Below the pieces are notes generated by a model. That model did not search any database. It was not told the DNA's origin and worked only from the letters and a program-made list of their open reading frames with translations. A program made the translations under genes and the position numbers. Positions 36,868 through 49,280 of a DNA stretch of 64,000 nucleotides are shown one piece after another. Where the stretch lies: assembly GCA_905182995.1 (NCBI GenBank), contig CAJJDP010000084.1, forward strand, positions 44,024 to 108,023, given 5' to 3'. The stretch comes from Paramecium octaurelia. Its lineage: Eukaryota; Ciliophora; Oligohymenophorea; Peniculida; Parameciidae. How positions within the stretch are numbered: the first letter of the stretch is position 1; each line of letters opens with the position of its first letter.

Positions 36868-39584
36868 AAAGGTTGCCTATGATTTAGATTCTAGACCCTA
36901 TCAGATTAAGCCTTCCTTCGCACATTGTTTATGTTCATGCAAAAAATATTGCTGTATTATCCTTACTGCTGTAGCTTTTAATAAAATTTGATTTTTCATC
37001 ATTTAATTAGTGGATTATGAGAGGAATGTAGAAAATAAGTTATAAGCTTAAAAGTCTTGATTATCTTTAATAACTAAATTAAAACTCAAGCAAAATAAAT
37101 GCTGGATCTTATTAGCCGTAGTTCATAACTAGAATGCAATCATAATTAAAGTTAATTTGATTGAAAAATAAAAGGTGATATGTCCTTTATTTTTGTAATT
37201 TAATATATTGCTTTTATATCTTAATAAGCGTAAATAAAATACACTATGGTTTTAGCTCGAATGGCTCTGGAATTCAATATACTTTAATAAAAATTGAAAA
37301 TAACCTCAATTAGATAATACTGCGAAGTGACAGGGACCATCAGTTGGATATTTCATAAACACTTTGTAATTATTAGTAATAAGCTCTCAAATGATACACA
37401 CACATATTTATTTATTTATTAATTCATAAATAACTAGGTAATATGCTTAATACTAATTCTGCCATTTATAAACTTTATTACATATATGTCTAGCATAGTA
37501 TCCATAAATTTACTATGTGCTACTATCCAAGGCAGATCTGTTAGCTCAATAGTGAATTCATAGCGAGCTTGAGTAGCCACAATTTATTAAGAGAAAAAAT
37601 TTGGTATCATAACAATCGATTTTTATGCATTAAAATTATTATCTAAGTTCAGTTCACAATTATTAAGTTGTTTATTGCAGTATTCATTAATCTAACTTCC
37701 TGTTTGAACAAACACTGCATGCTAGCTGCAATATGAATTTATGCATCTAATTAGATACTTGCTATATGTAATTAAATAATGTGTGCACATTACTTTAACC
37801 TGATTACTACAAACAAATTGTAACCAACACTGCTCATGATTTCAAATATAGAAGGATGTAATCTCCCTTGAATTAAATATATTTCTAAAAAATATTGCTC
37901 AAAAAGTAACATATGATTAAGAAATAAATGATAAAAGGATGTGCATCTATAATTATGCAGGATTTGAAATTAAATTTAGGATAGCAGCTTATTATTATTT
38001 CAACTAAAGCAACTATCCAATTACTACCAATGACACAACGCTTAAGTTTAAAATGTTGGCATTCTGATGCTCATTAATTTCATTAAGGAAGTGCTAGTAT
38101 CTTGTAACAAAAGTTGTAAGGAGCACATCTTTATGAAATGACAAAAAATAAATTACCAATATTTGTAATATTTTTTGCTAAAGAATATGCGATTGATTAT
38201 TAAACTACATAAGAATAATAATTTTATTGTGCAATGTTTACAGAAAGTAATAATCAATTAAGTATTGAATTTTTAATTAGCAGTAGTTATAATTTGGTGA
38301 TTAGAGATGTCTGATTCATTGCTGCTGTTAAATTCTCTCTGCTGCTTCGATTAAAATTCTTTGAAAGTTACTATAATTGCACATTTAACATTATTAAGTG
38401 TAAAAGCGCTTGAAAATTTGGTAGCAAAATTGAAAAAACAAGCAACTTTTAGAAGTAGCTATATCCCGTGCTTCCCTATAAATAAAAATTACATTTAAAC
38501 TTAGTCATTATGAAAATGAAAAAGATTATTGCAATACAGAATTTATCACAAGGCTAACATTTGATAAAAGGAAGAGTGCTATTTGAAAGGAGATCCTTCA
38601 AATAAAATGCTTTCGATTTAGGCTATAGTTCAAATTCAAGATACAAGTGAAGATTTTTAGTATTTGCCTTTTCCTTTCATTGTAGACTAACCCTTAATAA
38701 ATACAATTCAGGGACATCAACAGTATGACTAAATGATTATAGGATATACACGTTGAGGAATAGTCAAGTCAATATAGTTTGCATACTCTATCTACTGATG
38801 ATATATTAATTAAATTTGAATTGAACAACAAATGAATTAACTTGAACCTCCAATCCAAATGTAAATCATGAGGAAGAGGTTTCAGCTCATGTTTTGATTA
38901 TTATTATAGTACCCATTATAACAAGGGTGAAATTACTTTTGCTGAGACAAGTTTTACAAATGGCATTGCAAAACAGTGCTGAAACTCTATAATAACATTA
39001 AAAATTCGAATTTAAGAGTTAATCTGAGCAAGATAAAATATGATTTTCATTTGCCAAATAGATCAAAAAACCATAATAAGAAGTACTACAATCTATTGCT
39101 AATGAACAAAAAAAAAATTTAAGGCAGCTATAAATAAAATTCAACTGATAAATTTTCTTATCATTAGATAAAAATCATAAACATAGGATTAATGTGTGTT
39201 ATAAGTGCTTTAAGTAAAGAGTTACATATGACAGGAATTAAGAAACAAGTACATTCAGATGTGGATGTACATGATGCATAAACAATATACTCATAATCTA
39301 AGATGAGTCTGTTCTATTCATGTTTATCAGGGCTAAATTCCAAAAGGAATAGTAGAAATTTCTAAAATATCCTTGCTTGAACAATGATGAATGAAGCCAG
39401 AATATCAAACTTCAGTTTACTCAGTGCATTAGAAATATGGTGTTGCATTTAACTACATTTTTCAATGAAATTACATTAATAGTTTGCAATTATTTAATTA
39501 AATAATTCAAGAGGCCAGGGATCACAATAGATTTGACCTAATTACTTCAAGTAAATAAATTGAGGCGAAGCCAATCTATATTAA
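36868..39584. other. No intact gene; probable decayed paralogues
   Basis: Low-complexity AT-rich sequence with rare coding-like runs: FEIKFRIAAYYYFNQSNYP near 37965-38025, and AIVQIQDTSEDFQYLPFPF near 38620-38680. Frames and stops do not hold together. Nothing resembles tRNA or rRNA. Confidence 0.35.
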
Positions 39585-39935
39585 CTGATGTAAGTTGTTA
39601 CAACTGCAGGTATGAACTACTATTTGATCAACATTGAAGTATGGTATATTGGTAATTGATTGAATGAGAAAGCAACGATAGTTCCAGTTAATAATTCAGT
39701 CTAAGGCCAAGAAATTATTTAACTAAATGCTGAAATTGCTTTGAGATTAGTCACAATTAAAGTTATCTCTACCATATCAACATCCTAAACTGGAACAAGT
39801 AGACTTTTGGTTAAAACTACCTATGATGCAATGATTGGTTATACAGATGAACTAGAATGCATCAAGGCAGAAGAAGCAGAAATATGTCCCAAGTGTTAAT
39901 AATAATGTGCACTCATGGCTTTACACCAATAATTT
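39585..39935 (+). pseudogene. Decayed copy of the 381-residue secreted protein gene
   Basis: Aligns with 40990-41310 of the next gene at DNA level (VVTTAGMNYYL.., IECIKAEEAEICPKC versus VVTTAGMNFYL.., IECIKAEGAKECPDC). A TGA and small indels are present, and the N-terminal half is not recognisable. It is a tandem duplicate in the same orientation, about 1.4 kb upstream. Confidence 0.7.
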
Positions 39936-40255
39936 ATCATTAATTTAAAAAATCATTTTAGTCTGCGTATTAAAATGATTGAATGGATTAAAATAAAAAA
40001 GATAACTGAAGAAATTGAAAGTGTTTAAATTTGTATTAAAAATCAAAATTATATAATTTGCATAAAATTAAGGAAGTCTAAAAATAGTTATAGATACTTT
40101 TGAAATTTGTATTAAAAAGGAAGAATTCTATATTTAGCTATCACTGAGTCTACTTTAATTTTTAGTATATTTTCTGAAATTATTTAAACAAATGGGTAAT
40201 AGAATAAAATGTATAATAAAGGTTAATAATAATTTTATGAATATTAATATTAAAA

Positions 40256-41401
40256 ATGAAAACAATAATCATAGTGGTATTCTTAATTGCTTTTTGCTTA
40301 GGTTAAAGGCTTGATATTAACTCTGATAGCTGCCGTAAATATTTACAAAAATTTGGAGCAGCTGATGTTCCTGATGGATATGGGGCAACAAAATTGTCTT
40401 CATCAGGAGATGTTAAATTTGTTACTGGATCCAATGATGTTTAGGTGAACCTTAGATATTCTGATTTTGATCTCTTCTATGATACAACATATTTTGGTCT
40501 TGTTTAAGAAGATGGAAAACCAGCTTCTGACACATGTCTTGACCTCAAGCTATGGAAATTCACTTCAAATTCCTATTCAGATCCAATTTAAGTTACAGAT
40601 ATACCTATAATTGCATCGAACAACTTCACAAAGCGATGGAGATATTATACATTCATAATTCCAGGAAAGGAGTTAGGAACTAGATTAGTCCAAACATCAA
40701 ATTCTAATCAATTCATTTATAAGGGCTTTTATGCTATTGCTTATTATGTTACAGGAACTGATGATGTTTAATACACTTTCTTTTTTGAATTCTCTGTCAT
40801 TGTTGATAGAGCAACTGGTACTTCAGTTGATACAGTATTCAAGCCATTAACTTAAACAGCCACAATAGATTGTCTCCCTAATCAAATTTGCTAAATAAAA
40901 ACCGATTCAATCATAAAATGGTGTACAGATTTAGCATGTGATGAATATGCAACACCAGACCTCCATTTTTATGACAATTTTGTTCTCCAGTAAGTTGTTA
41001 CAACTGCAGGTATGAACTTCTATTTGACCCAAACTGAAGTATGGTATACTGGGGATGGAATTTTGAAGAAAGCTAAAATAATTGTAGTTGATAATTCCGT
41101 TAAAGGTCAAGTAATTATCTAATTAAGGGCTGAAATTGTTTGGAGCTCAGTCAAATTTAAAGTTAGCTCTACTTTATCAACAACCTAAGCTGGAGCAAGA
41201 AGACTTTGGACTGATTAAACTTTTTATGATGATGTTATTGGTTATACAGAAGAAATAGAATGCATTAAGGCAGAAGGAGCAAAAGAATGTCCTGACTGTG
41301 AACAATAATGTGATGCCCAAGGTTATGCTAATTATGATTGCTCGGCATGCTTATCTTCAATAATCATCGCATTTATTTTTGTGCTTTTAATAGTCGCTTG
41401 A
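40256..41401 (+). CDS. Secreted / membrane-anchored orphan protein
   Basis: 381 residues, no intron. Signal peptide MKTIIIVVFLIAFCLGQR; a C-terminal hydrophobic span CLSSIIIAFIFVLLIVA right at the stop, so either a tail anchor or a GPI-type signal. The ectodomain has paired cysteines (CLPNQIC, KWCTDLAC, CPDCEQQC) and alternating beta-like stretches. No known domain recognised. The 3' half is duplicated in decayed form at 39585-39935, so the gene belongs to a locally duplicated family. A cell-surface location is inferred from the signal and tail. Confidence 0.85.
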
Positions 41402-41708
41402 TTTATTTTTCATACGAATTTAACATATATAAGTAAATTAGATTTTTATCGAAATTCAAAGAATACTAAAATTAAAACCAAAGATTAAGTTTTTTTTGCT
41501 ACTTCAGTCTCCGAATGTTTTTCTGTCTTTCAATCTCTAATTATTCATATGTTGAAAAATTGTTCAACCCTGCATAACATTAAAATTTAATTATTTTATA
41601 GTCTAAATACTTCTAATAAATCAGCATTTGTATGCTTCTTTTTTTGAGGATATATTTTTATTTCAGAATCAGATTGTTAAACTAGTCATATTTAAATTCC
41701 AATTTAAA
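41402..41708. other. Spacer
   Basis: AT-rich; nothing seen. Confidence 0.4.
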
Positions 41709-42660
41709 ATGAGTCAATCTGATAGATGGACAAATAGCTTAATCAAGGAACCATGAAAACATAACTGAAGGGAAGCTAAAACAGTATGTTTAGAGAAATT
41801 ATGATCGAGGAAAGCAATGCACAGCGAGTCAATGCCCCAGTACTTAAAATATTATTAATATCAGATTTGCGCAGATGTTCATGGTCAATTCTTTGATTTA
41901 ATGAAATACTTTAAAGTAGGAGGGGATTGCCCAGATAATACTATTTATTCTTTGGCGACTTAGTTAATAGAGGATTTAACACCGTAGAAAAAATTTATTA
42001 TTATTAGCTTTGAAAGTGAGTTATGCAGACATTATAAAATTGTAAAATGATCATTCTATCTAGAATACAAGGAAATCACGAATCTATATAAATTACTTAA
42101 GTATATGGCTTCTATGGTGAATGTCAAGAAAATGTAGGTCATTAAATATTTGGAGGAATTGCACAGTCACCTTTGATTATTTGGATTTGGCAGCAGTTAT
42201 AGAAGAGAAGAAATGTTTGTAAATGGTGAATTATCACCTTCATAAAGATGGATAATGTTTTTAGAAACTTATAAATGTAGATTAGAACCATAGACTGTAA
42301 ATAAGAAGTACCTCATAATGGAGCTAAGTGTGACTTAATGTGAAGCGATTCTGATGGTATCTTGTTTTTAGAGTTATTTGGTTTTGAGGGATGGAATTTA
42401 TCTCCAAGAGGGGCATACTATTTATTTAGACATTGTGGATGATTTCAATACAAAAAAATAATATTGAAATGATATTTCAAGCTCGTCATGTAGTGAAGGC
42501 TACTGATTTATGTTTGATGAATAATAATTGACCGCCTGAAGTACATCTAATTATTGTTAGATAAAATTTGATATTTACTCAGATGCGGGAGATTTGCCTC
42601 AATTCTTGAATTGGATGAAACCCTTACTAAATCTTATAATTTATTTGAAGCAGCCACAAA
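41709..42660 (+). pseudogene. PP2A-family (PP2A/PP4/PP6) phosphatase catalytic subunit, broken
   Basis: Family motifs appear in order but in shifting frames: [20 protein letters not shown] (normally GDxHG), [14 protein letters not shown] (GDxVDRG), RIQGNHESIQITQVYGFYGE (GNHE), FDYLDLAAVIE, IRTIDCKQEVPHNGAKCDLM and WNLSPRGAYYLF. The conserved Trp after CDLL is a TGA here. Two catalytic positions are altered (Gly to Ala in the first motif, Asp to Asn in the second). At least five frame changes. Intact relatives dephosphorylate serine/threonine using two metals. Confidence 0.8.
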
Positions 42661-43009
42661 AACACAGAATTAATAAGAAATTAAGAGGAGGAAATTATTA
42701 GAATAGCTTCATTCTTGAAGTAATTCAAATCAATTTATTTCATCAGAAATTAGATTTTTTACATCTGAATGCTTATAAAATGATCACTATTATTCAATTC
42801 ATAAAATATACTTAAATAGATTGCTAATAGAATATATATATTATATTAAATAATGTGTTATTTCTATTAATGTGATTAAATAATTTGGTATTTCTATTAA
42901 TATAATGAAATAATATGAATATGTTATAATTATAAAAATTAAGTTAAGATCTTAGTAGACAAACTGTAAAACCCACAATTTGAAATTTATTGCTGTTGCT
43001 TTGGGCATA

Positions 43010-43480
43010 ATATCTTTAAACATCTTTCAATCCTTTTCCTTTCTGTGTAGCATTCCATTTTCCAACCTTTAAGTATTTTACTATAACATCCAACGACTCT
43101 TCTTAAGGAATTTCTTTCACTTATTAGGTTATAATATATAATTACTGGTAGCACAAATAATATCAACATTTTAGTGAGTACTCTTAATGGTAACATCTTT
43201 CTAACCAACACTATTAGAACGATCTTGTATTGTCATTTTTGCATATGTTATTTCAGATTTCCTCTTATTGTAATCCTAATACCATTATGTTTACATCTCT
43301 CGGCAAGGTTAATACCTCATTGTTCTATTTTAGGGTTGTGTCTTTTTGCAAAATACTTAGTCTTTCCAAAGTTGACTTAGAGTCCACTTCTTGATTAGCT
43401 ATCATTACGACGTCAATATGTGCTAGTATCTCGACCTCTTCCATTTATCTTATTCTCACTATAATTTTTGGAGTGCATTG
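43010..43480 (-). mobile_element. Probable LINE reverse transcriptase remnant
   Basis: On the minus strand, LAHIDVVMIANQEVDSKSTL sits where a LINE has its ADD catalytic box and following helix. After a frame change come GIRITIRGNLKQHMQK, a TGA, and LVRKMLPLRVLTKMLILFVL, which fit the strand and thumb of a non-LTR reverse transcriptase. A degenerate run near 44010 (GLSILSTAILYQVIS) could be the earlier GxPQG box. It is heavily decayed; the motif match is partial, so confidence is moderate. Confidence 0.45.
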
Positions 43481-44171
43481 TTACGAGTTTATCCATCTCT
43501 TAGTGGAGACATTGTATAAGATTCAAATTAGATTAGTTAGATGAAGAAGCATCCCAACTTAACAGCAATTGGAATTACAGAAACTATAAAAAGAGGATGA
43601 TGAATGTATATTAGTAGTATAATAAAGCATCAATAATTTTATTCATCTAGAACAGTAGACTAATAATGAAACAATCATATAAAAATATGGAGAGATTTAT
43701 ATGACTCTATATGAACAGAGAAATGGAAATAGAATGAATACTGCCAAACATAAAGATTAGTATCAATAAACAAGGCAGCATCAATGATTACCTAAAGGCG
43801 CGATATCAGATCCATAAAGATCTAGAACCACTTGATATAATTTATGGAATTGAGTTTTTCTAACTTTGTTCAAGAAATAACTAGCAATTATATCAATCCA
43901 GAGTTGATTGGTTAGGAACTTAAGTTAATATTTCCATACTCTTTTTAAGACTCAGAAAAAAGGGATTAAATAAAATGCAACATACTTATCAGATACTAAT
44001 AACTTGATAGAGAATTGCTGTACTAAGGATGGACAGACCTTGGTTAACAGTTTGGACTTTCTGTTCAATTTTTCTACTATAATTTGTACATCTCTAATCC
44101 AATTGCTTAGAAAAAGGTTAGATTCAAGAATTGAGTATAACAAAACTCAACTCTGAGTCATTTATAATTTA
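43481..44171. other. Ambiguous, between RT remnant and an open frame
   Basis: Could be the body of the LINE on the minus strand. The plus strand also has a glutamine-rich run at about 43540-43790 (CILVVQQSINNFIHLEQQ, IIQKYGEIYMTLYEQRNGN). Neither is decisive. Confidence 0.3.
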
Positions 44172-44996
44172 TCATCTTACTTTACATTTTATTAATATGA
44201 TAAAAGAGGATTTTAAGAAGGAAGCTGTGGAACTTTTTCTAGTTGTTCCTCTCCATCTTCCAATTAAGAGTTCTTTAAGGTCTGATAAACCATTCCTCCA
44301 AATTCCTCTTATAATTATCACTTTTTCTCTTTTATTCCATTCGATTTTTTCTTGCTCTATTATTATCTATTACTTGATATTGGATATTGTTTCCCTTTAT
44401 AGGTTAATTTTTATCTTTAAATATTTATAGTCTGCTTTAAGTACTTATTAATTTATTTAAAAAAATAATTTCATTTTTTAACATTTCCTGAATTATTCTT
44501 CCAAAGAATTCTATTCTATTTCTTTTTCCTCCTTGCAATCAGTTTTAATATAGTAACCTTTGAATTCTGTTTATTGAATACCCACAATCAGAATTTATTG
44601 AGCTGCTTCCTAATATGATATCTATTGCCAATAAGTGATGTGTCGTAATTTTCTCTCGCCTACATGATCTTCTCCAGGGTATTATTCGGTTAATTGTTTA
44701 CTTTTCTCACTTTCTTACACGAAAGGTACCCCATCGTTCCCTTCATTTTTCTATTTCTCCGTTTCCTTCTTGAATAATTCACACTTGGTTCTCTATTTCA
44801 AAGAATATCTTTGCGATCTATAGAGACTTCGTTATTATTCAGGTGCCTTGAACTAGCAGGCTTGAGGGTTGAGGCCTCCAAATCTCTGAACCGAACTTTT
44901 TCTCATAGCTTCTTTCTAATACTGGAATGCAATATGGATTTTACAATAATTTTGGATAAAACAAATAATTAAGTTAAGGAGGATATCCTACCTCAT
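44172..44996 (-). CDS. 274-residue charged open frame, unrecognised
   Basis: Open from ATG 44996-44994 to TGA 44174-44172. Rich in K, E, Q and R (FKKETEKQKNEGNDG, SLEEQFRKCQKMK, KVIIIRGIWRNGL) and clearly higher in G+C than the surroundings. Lying just upstream of the probable RT remnant on the same strand, it could be a LINE first ORF. No domain seen; open runs of this length occur by chance in this code, but the composition argues for real coding. Confidence 0.4.
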
Positions 44997-45785
44997 ATCC
45001 TGATATCACTCAGAAGCAAATTTATTAAATGCTGGAGGAATAAAATTCATAAAGAGTGTTGAATGAAGGAACGCCTAAGTTCTGTAAAGTAGAGTGTGCT
45101 GGAGTGCTTTTCCTTTGTAATTGGGCTCTAAAGGGGATTGCTACAAATACAAAGGCTGAATACATTAATTTTAAGATGCCTATATAGTCTAAATCGAAAG
45201 TCGTTCAGATAGTATTTTATTGAGTAAAAAGTATCTCCTGTGTTTAAGGGAAGAAATCGACTAAGGCCTAATGGATTGGAGGTGTTGAACTCGTTATTAA
45301 ATATATGGTAATTTAAACAAAGTTGTATTATAGCTGATTAAATTGGTTTAGGGAAAAGTGAGCAATTTGTGAGCATTTTCCAAACTTTAATTACTAAATA
45401 TTATTTATGAGCTTATTTTAGTAATTGCATGTGTATAAAAAACCTTCTTTAACTTTACCCAAAAATATAAACACTAGAGGAAGTGATCTGAGATTTAGAG
45501 AGGTGGTTTCTACTCCTCACAAAAAGAAAGATATTCTGCATTAATCTATAATATCGTCTGCATAGCAATAAATTTCACCCATAATAATGAAATTTAAGTG
45601 ATGCTCATTTATTTCTTTTTATACGTTTAGTGCTCAATATAGAACTCATATATTCATTATGAAATAAATTTAAATTTTTAACAAAAAAATAGATTTTCAC
45701 TTGATATGAACATATTGAAGTCCTATTAATATTGATATTCTGAACTCAAACCTTAAATTTTAAATAGATATTTAATTTTTATTTA
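44997..45785. other. No resolved gene
   Basis: 45050-45330 has moderately GC-rich coding-like runs on both strands (plus: KFCKVECAGVLFLCNWALK; minus: MYSAFVFVAIPFRAQLQRK). I cannot choose between them. The rest is AT-rich spacer. Confidence 0.3.
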
Positions 45786-46630
45786 CAAATTAAAGGCTTC
45801 AAACATATGAGCAGTGGAAGACAACAGCTATTAATATATTCGAAAACACTATAGTGATAATACCTTATGTTTTTATAATCAACACAATCATAGGAGTAAA
45901 ACTATTGTACACTTTCATTGGGCATTTGCTACAAAAAATATTTCAGTTATCATCAAATCATATTACTATTGTGACTTTGTAGAATAAATTGACGAAATTG
46001 CAAGTATAAAAATTAGCAGCATATAGGAAGTAGATTTAGGATTAAATACAAATCATTTGCCGAATAAAGAATGGCTTATCAATGTTATTCGCACACTTGA
46101 TAATGATATTTTCAAGGATCCTTAACATGTTTTTCTAAATTCCATTACGAAGGAAGAGCTAAAGTATATTATTAATTTAATTAAGGTTATCATAAGATTT
46201 ATCTGAAATTTTTGGGTAAACTAAGCAGAGTAGAATGTTCAAATCAACATATGCTCAAAGAAAAAATTGGGATTTTTTATAATTATAAAGTAGAATTCTT
46301 TAATAAGAGAACCAATTCGATGTAATAAATTTTGAGTATAAGTTATATCCGGAAAAATTTTAAATTAAAGAAGAAATTAAAAAAATAAAGGCATCATTAG
46401 AAGAGGACTCAAATTCTTCATAATGAGGACAAAAAATAAAATAGGAGAATATGATTGAAATTTAGTTTCTAAATAAAAGACAATTCAATTATATCATTTA
46501 TTAGATTATTTTTATCCTGTTTTACAAGGCCACTAAAGATCTTTAATTGAATAGCTAAGAAAGTAGGGTTTCTTTTCATTTTTATTTATTTTATTTGATT
46601 TCTAATAGCGATAATGATTCCTGATTTTTT
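45786..46630 (+). pseudogene. Unrecognised broken gene
   Basis: A good frame of about 140 codons (KTIVHFHWAFATKNISVI, EVDLGLNTNHLPNKEWLIN, LNSITKEELKYIINLIKV) ends at a TGA. Other frames continue with KIYLKFLGKLSRVECSNQHM and FDVINFEYKLYPEKFQIKEE, then IKASLEEDSNSS. Two or more frame changes. Family unknown. Confidence 0.5.
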
Positions 46631-46639
46631 TTAAATTTT

Positions 46640-47400
46640 CCAATTTAGTTAATTATTATAATTGGCAAAACTAACAGAAATATTGTTGTAGCAGATAATC
46701 ATAATTTGCTGAAACAAATTACTAAGTTTATTCAATGTTTTAGTAAGGAATCCTATTCTTAAAGAAATTCAGTCTCAGCAAATTCAAATTTGATTTTTTG
46801 ATTATTAATCAAGGATATGATTCCAAATATCATTAAACTACTACTCCACTTCATTATCAATGCAAAACTCTTTAATTAGCTAGCTCCAATCAAGATATCT
46901 TTTTCTCAATTGTTATTGATCGATTATCATTCCCTATTCCATTTTGATATCGATAGGAATGGTATGTAATATTATTTTTCCAAATAATACCCTGAGAGGA
47001 CTGTACCTCATTGAAAAATAAGAAATAATCTTTTGTCTATTTGGGCGAGGAAATTTGCCTTAGGAAAAATAGAAATATTCCAATTTTCAATGTAAAAAAT
47101 AATGAAGATTCATTGGCATTTAATAAGAATCTTTATTTCAACTTCTTGATAGAGAAAACTAGAGGAACTTAATAAAATACCCATCTTGATGATTTAAAGG
47201 ATATATAAATACCTGGTTTGATAATACCTCCAACAATTATATATAAACTATTTATCAAAATAGAAAAGATTGAAGAATTCCAACTTTCTAACCTTAATAT
47301 TAAGAATGTAAATGATAATTTTAGAACCTGAGACCAATTATTAACTGAGCTTAATCTATTTCTTTCAACAACCTTCATGGCACATCGATGCTACTTATTA
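46640..47400 (+). pseudogene. Unrecognised broken gene
   Basis: The second half is one frame from about 46990 to 47395: FVYLGEEICLRKNRNIPIFN, LYFNFLIEKTRGTQQNTHLD, IPGLIIPPTIIYKLFIKIEK, with one TGA before DQLLTELNLFLSTT. The first half has runs such as LIIGKTNRNIVVADNHNLL in another frame. An opposite-strand open run at 47169-47378 is taken as its shadow. Confidence 0.45.
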
Positions 47401-47419
47401 GCTTCCTATTAAACTACCT

Positions 47420-47955
47420 CCCCCTAATGCTGTACTGTCAAGGACTGCGGATCACTGAGATGAGTATCAACATTAGGATTATACGTCATATAATAATCGC
47501 TATAATTACTCAAATTTTTTAAATTGAAATCCAAAAAATTAAATTAAGCTATACTTTCCAATCAAGCTTCCGACCATTACCATCAGCCTGTTACAATATT
47601 CTAATATTCTTATACTTTCCTAAGGAAAACACTCTTACATCATCAATTTTTGGTTGCCATCATGTTCCAATTCTGTTCCTTAACCTCCTCTCTTGGCTAC
47701 TTGCCCTTTTCCTGATGGGCGAATATCAGCGGATCCCCAGATCGAGTTTAATTTACCTGTAAAATCATCCGATCTGATGCTACTTTTGTCCTCACCGAAT
47801 GATGTGTGAGTCTGCCAAGATAAGGTGAGACGAAGGAGAACTTAGCCTTTTTCTTCTCTGGTATGTATCCAGACTCATCTCTTTACCTTCATTATGCCTA
47901 AGAAATTCTCTAACCTTTCCTCTTCCTGTTGGAGAAAAAAATAAAAGTTAATCAC
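47420..47955 (-). pseudogene. GC-richer unrecognised coding sequence, broken
   Basis: The minus strand gives a long run from about 47860 down to 47460: TSFGEDKSSIRSDDFTGKLN, WGSADIRPSGKGQVAKRGGQ, GTELEHDGNQKLMM. The start (MSLDTYQRRKRLSS, about 47880) is in a different frame. G+C is well above the neighbourhood, as in the 44.2-44.9 kb frame, so a mobile or imported origin is possible. No family recognised. Confidence 0.4.
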
Positions 47956-49280
47956 ATCTTTATGAAATAATAACGAATTTGCATTTACTTAAAAACTAAA
48001 CTTCTTAATTTGAAATGTTTGAAGATTTTATTACATGATTATTAAATAATAAATTCAACCCCTTAAATCAGATATCAAATAATATAAGGATGCAAGAGAT
48101 TTAAGTATTATATTATAATGGCTTTTATCTTGAATATAAGTCGTTTAATAAATCTTAGATAACTTTGATAACAAATAAATATTGAACTTCTTAAGGCTTG
48201 AGGCCTAGATCTTTGAAAAGGTGTTACGATCATCCAAAAATTCATGAAATATTATTAAAGCTTCACAAATGCATTATTTTCTCTTACATTTCAAACAGTA
48301 TATTTCTTGGGGAACATATTCTATATCAATAACCATAAGTTTAATCATCTGGTTAATATTTTATATTGCTCAATATTGATAGTCGTAAAAATGAATCAAC
48401 TCCATAAAAAAGCTTTTGAAACAAAAAAAAATGAGTATGTTTAAATTGTTTATGCATTATGATATTATGCTCTAAAGCACATGTTTGAAAGGTTCTAATT
48501 AAAAAATGTTGGAAGCATTTTTAATGCGATCGTTATCAAATATTTTTAATATAGAAAGTAAATGGCTGTTTCGAAGTGATTGGTGACTATTCATGCATGA
48601 ATGAGCATAAGGAAGCATAAAGAAGCAACTTTTAATTCATCATCATGAATTTGATTCTTCATAATACTCAAAAAATGACATTTCAGTACTTGATGGAGAA
48701 ATTTAAGTTTTCATTTAATCACTCTAATCTAGGAGTTGGTTCCCCTTAAATATTTATATTCATAATTCACCCGTTTAATTTCTAGTAATTAATTATCCCT
48801 CCCGTGCCTCCAACTTACGATGAATTACTTTTATTCTTTAGCCTACTGATCTCATATCTCTTTTTTTCGCTTCATGGAATAGTTATTAATTGGAGAACCA
48901 GATTTCCAAAGTTTAGGCATTCTCTAAAGTTAGATCATGCTCATCAAATAAGTCATGTTTGAATTATAGACAACCTTTATTTGAAAGTGATACTATAATT
49001 TTACATTACTTCTCAACCTTAATATGCTTTATTTTTTTTTAAATTCCAATCACTAATTTTGCTAAGGAATTATATCCATACATGAAATTTTAATAAATTT
49101 ATCAAATAAGTAGTGTTAAGGTAAAATGACATCTAAAAATTTGTAAATGTTAAGATTAGGTTTAAGTCCCATAAATTTTACCTCTTTTGATTGATCTTAT
49201 AAAATAGCATATATATATATTAATTCAGTCTTTTTTAATTAAAACTTCACACTTGAGTGAGTATTGACTGATATTGTTGA
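47956..49280. other. No intact gene
   Basis: One weak plus-strand run near 48390-48560 (MNQLHKKAFETKKNEYVQ, then RFQLKNVGSIFNAIVIKY) is interrupted by TGAs. The rest is AT-rich spacer. Confidence 0.35.

Noticed and set aside
37255-37290. tRNA-like sequence (TTCGAAT-like core)
   Set aside because: No cloverleaf could be drawn and no acceptor stem pairs.
43174-43380. Plus-strand open frame of 68 codons
   Set aside because: Opposite the RT-like minus-strand frame, with hydrophobic composition typical of an antisense shadow.
45050-45330. Dynein heavy chain stalk fragment
   Set aside because: A single vague similarity (KVECAG..L..WAL) with open frames on both strands; not enough.
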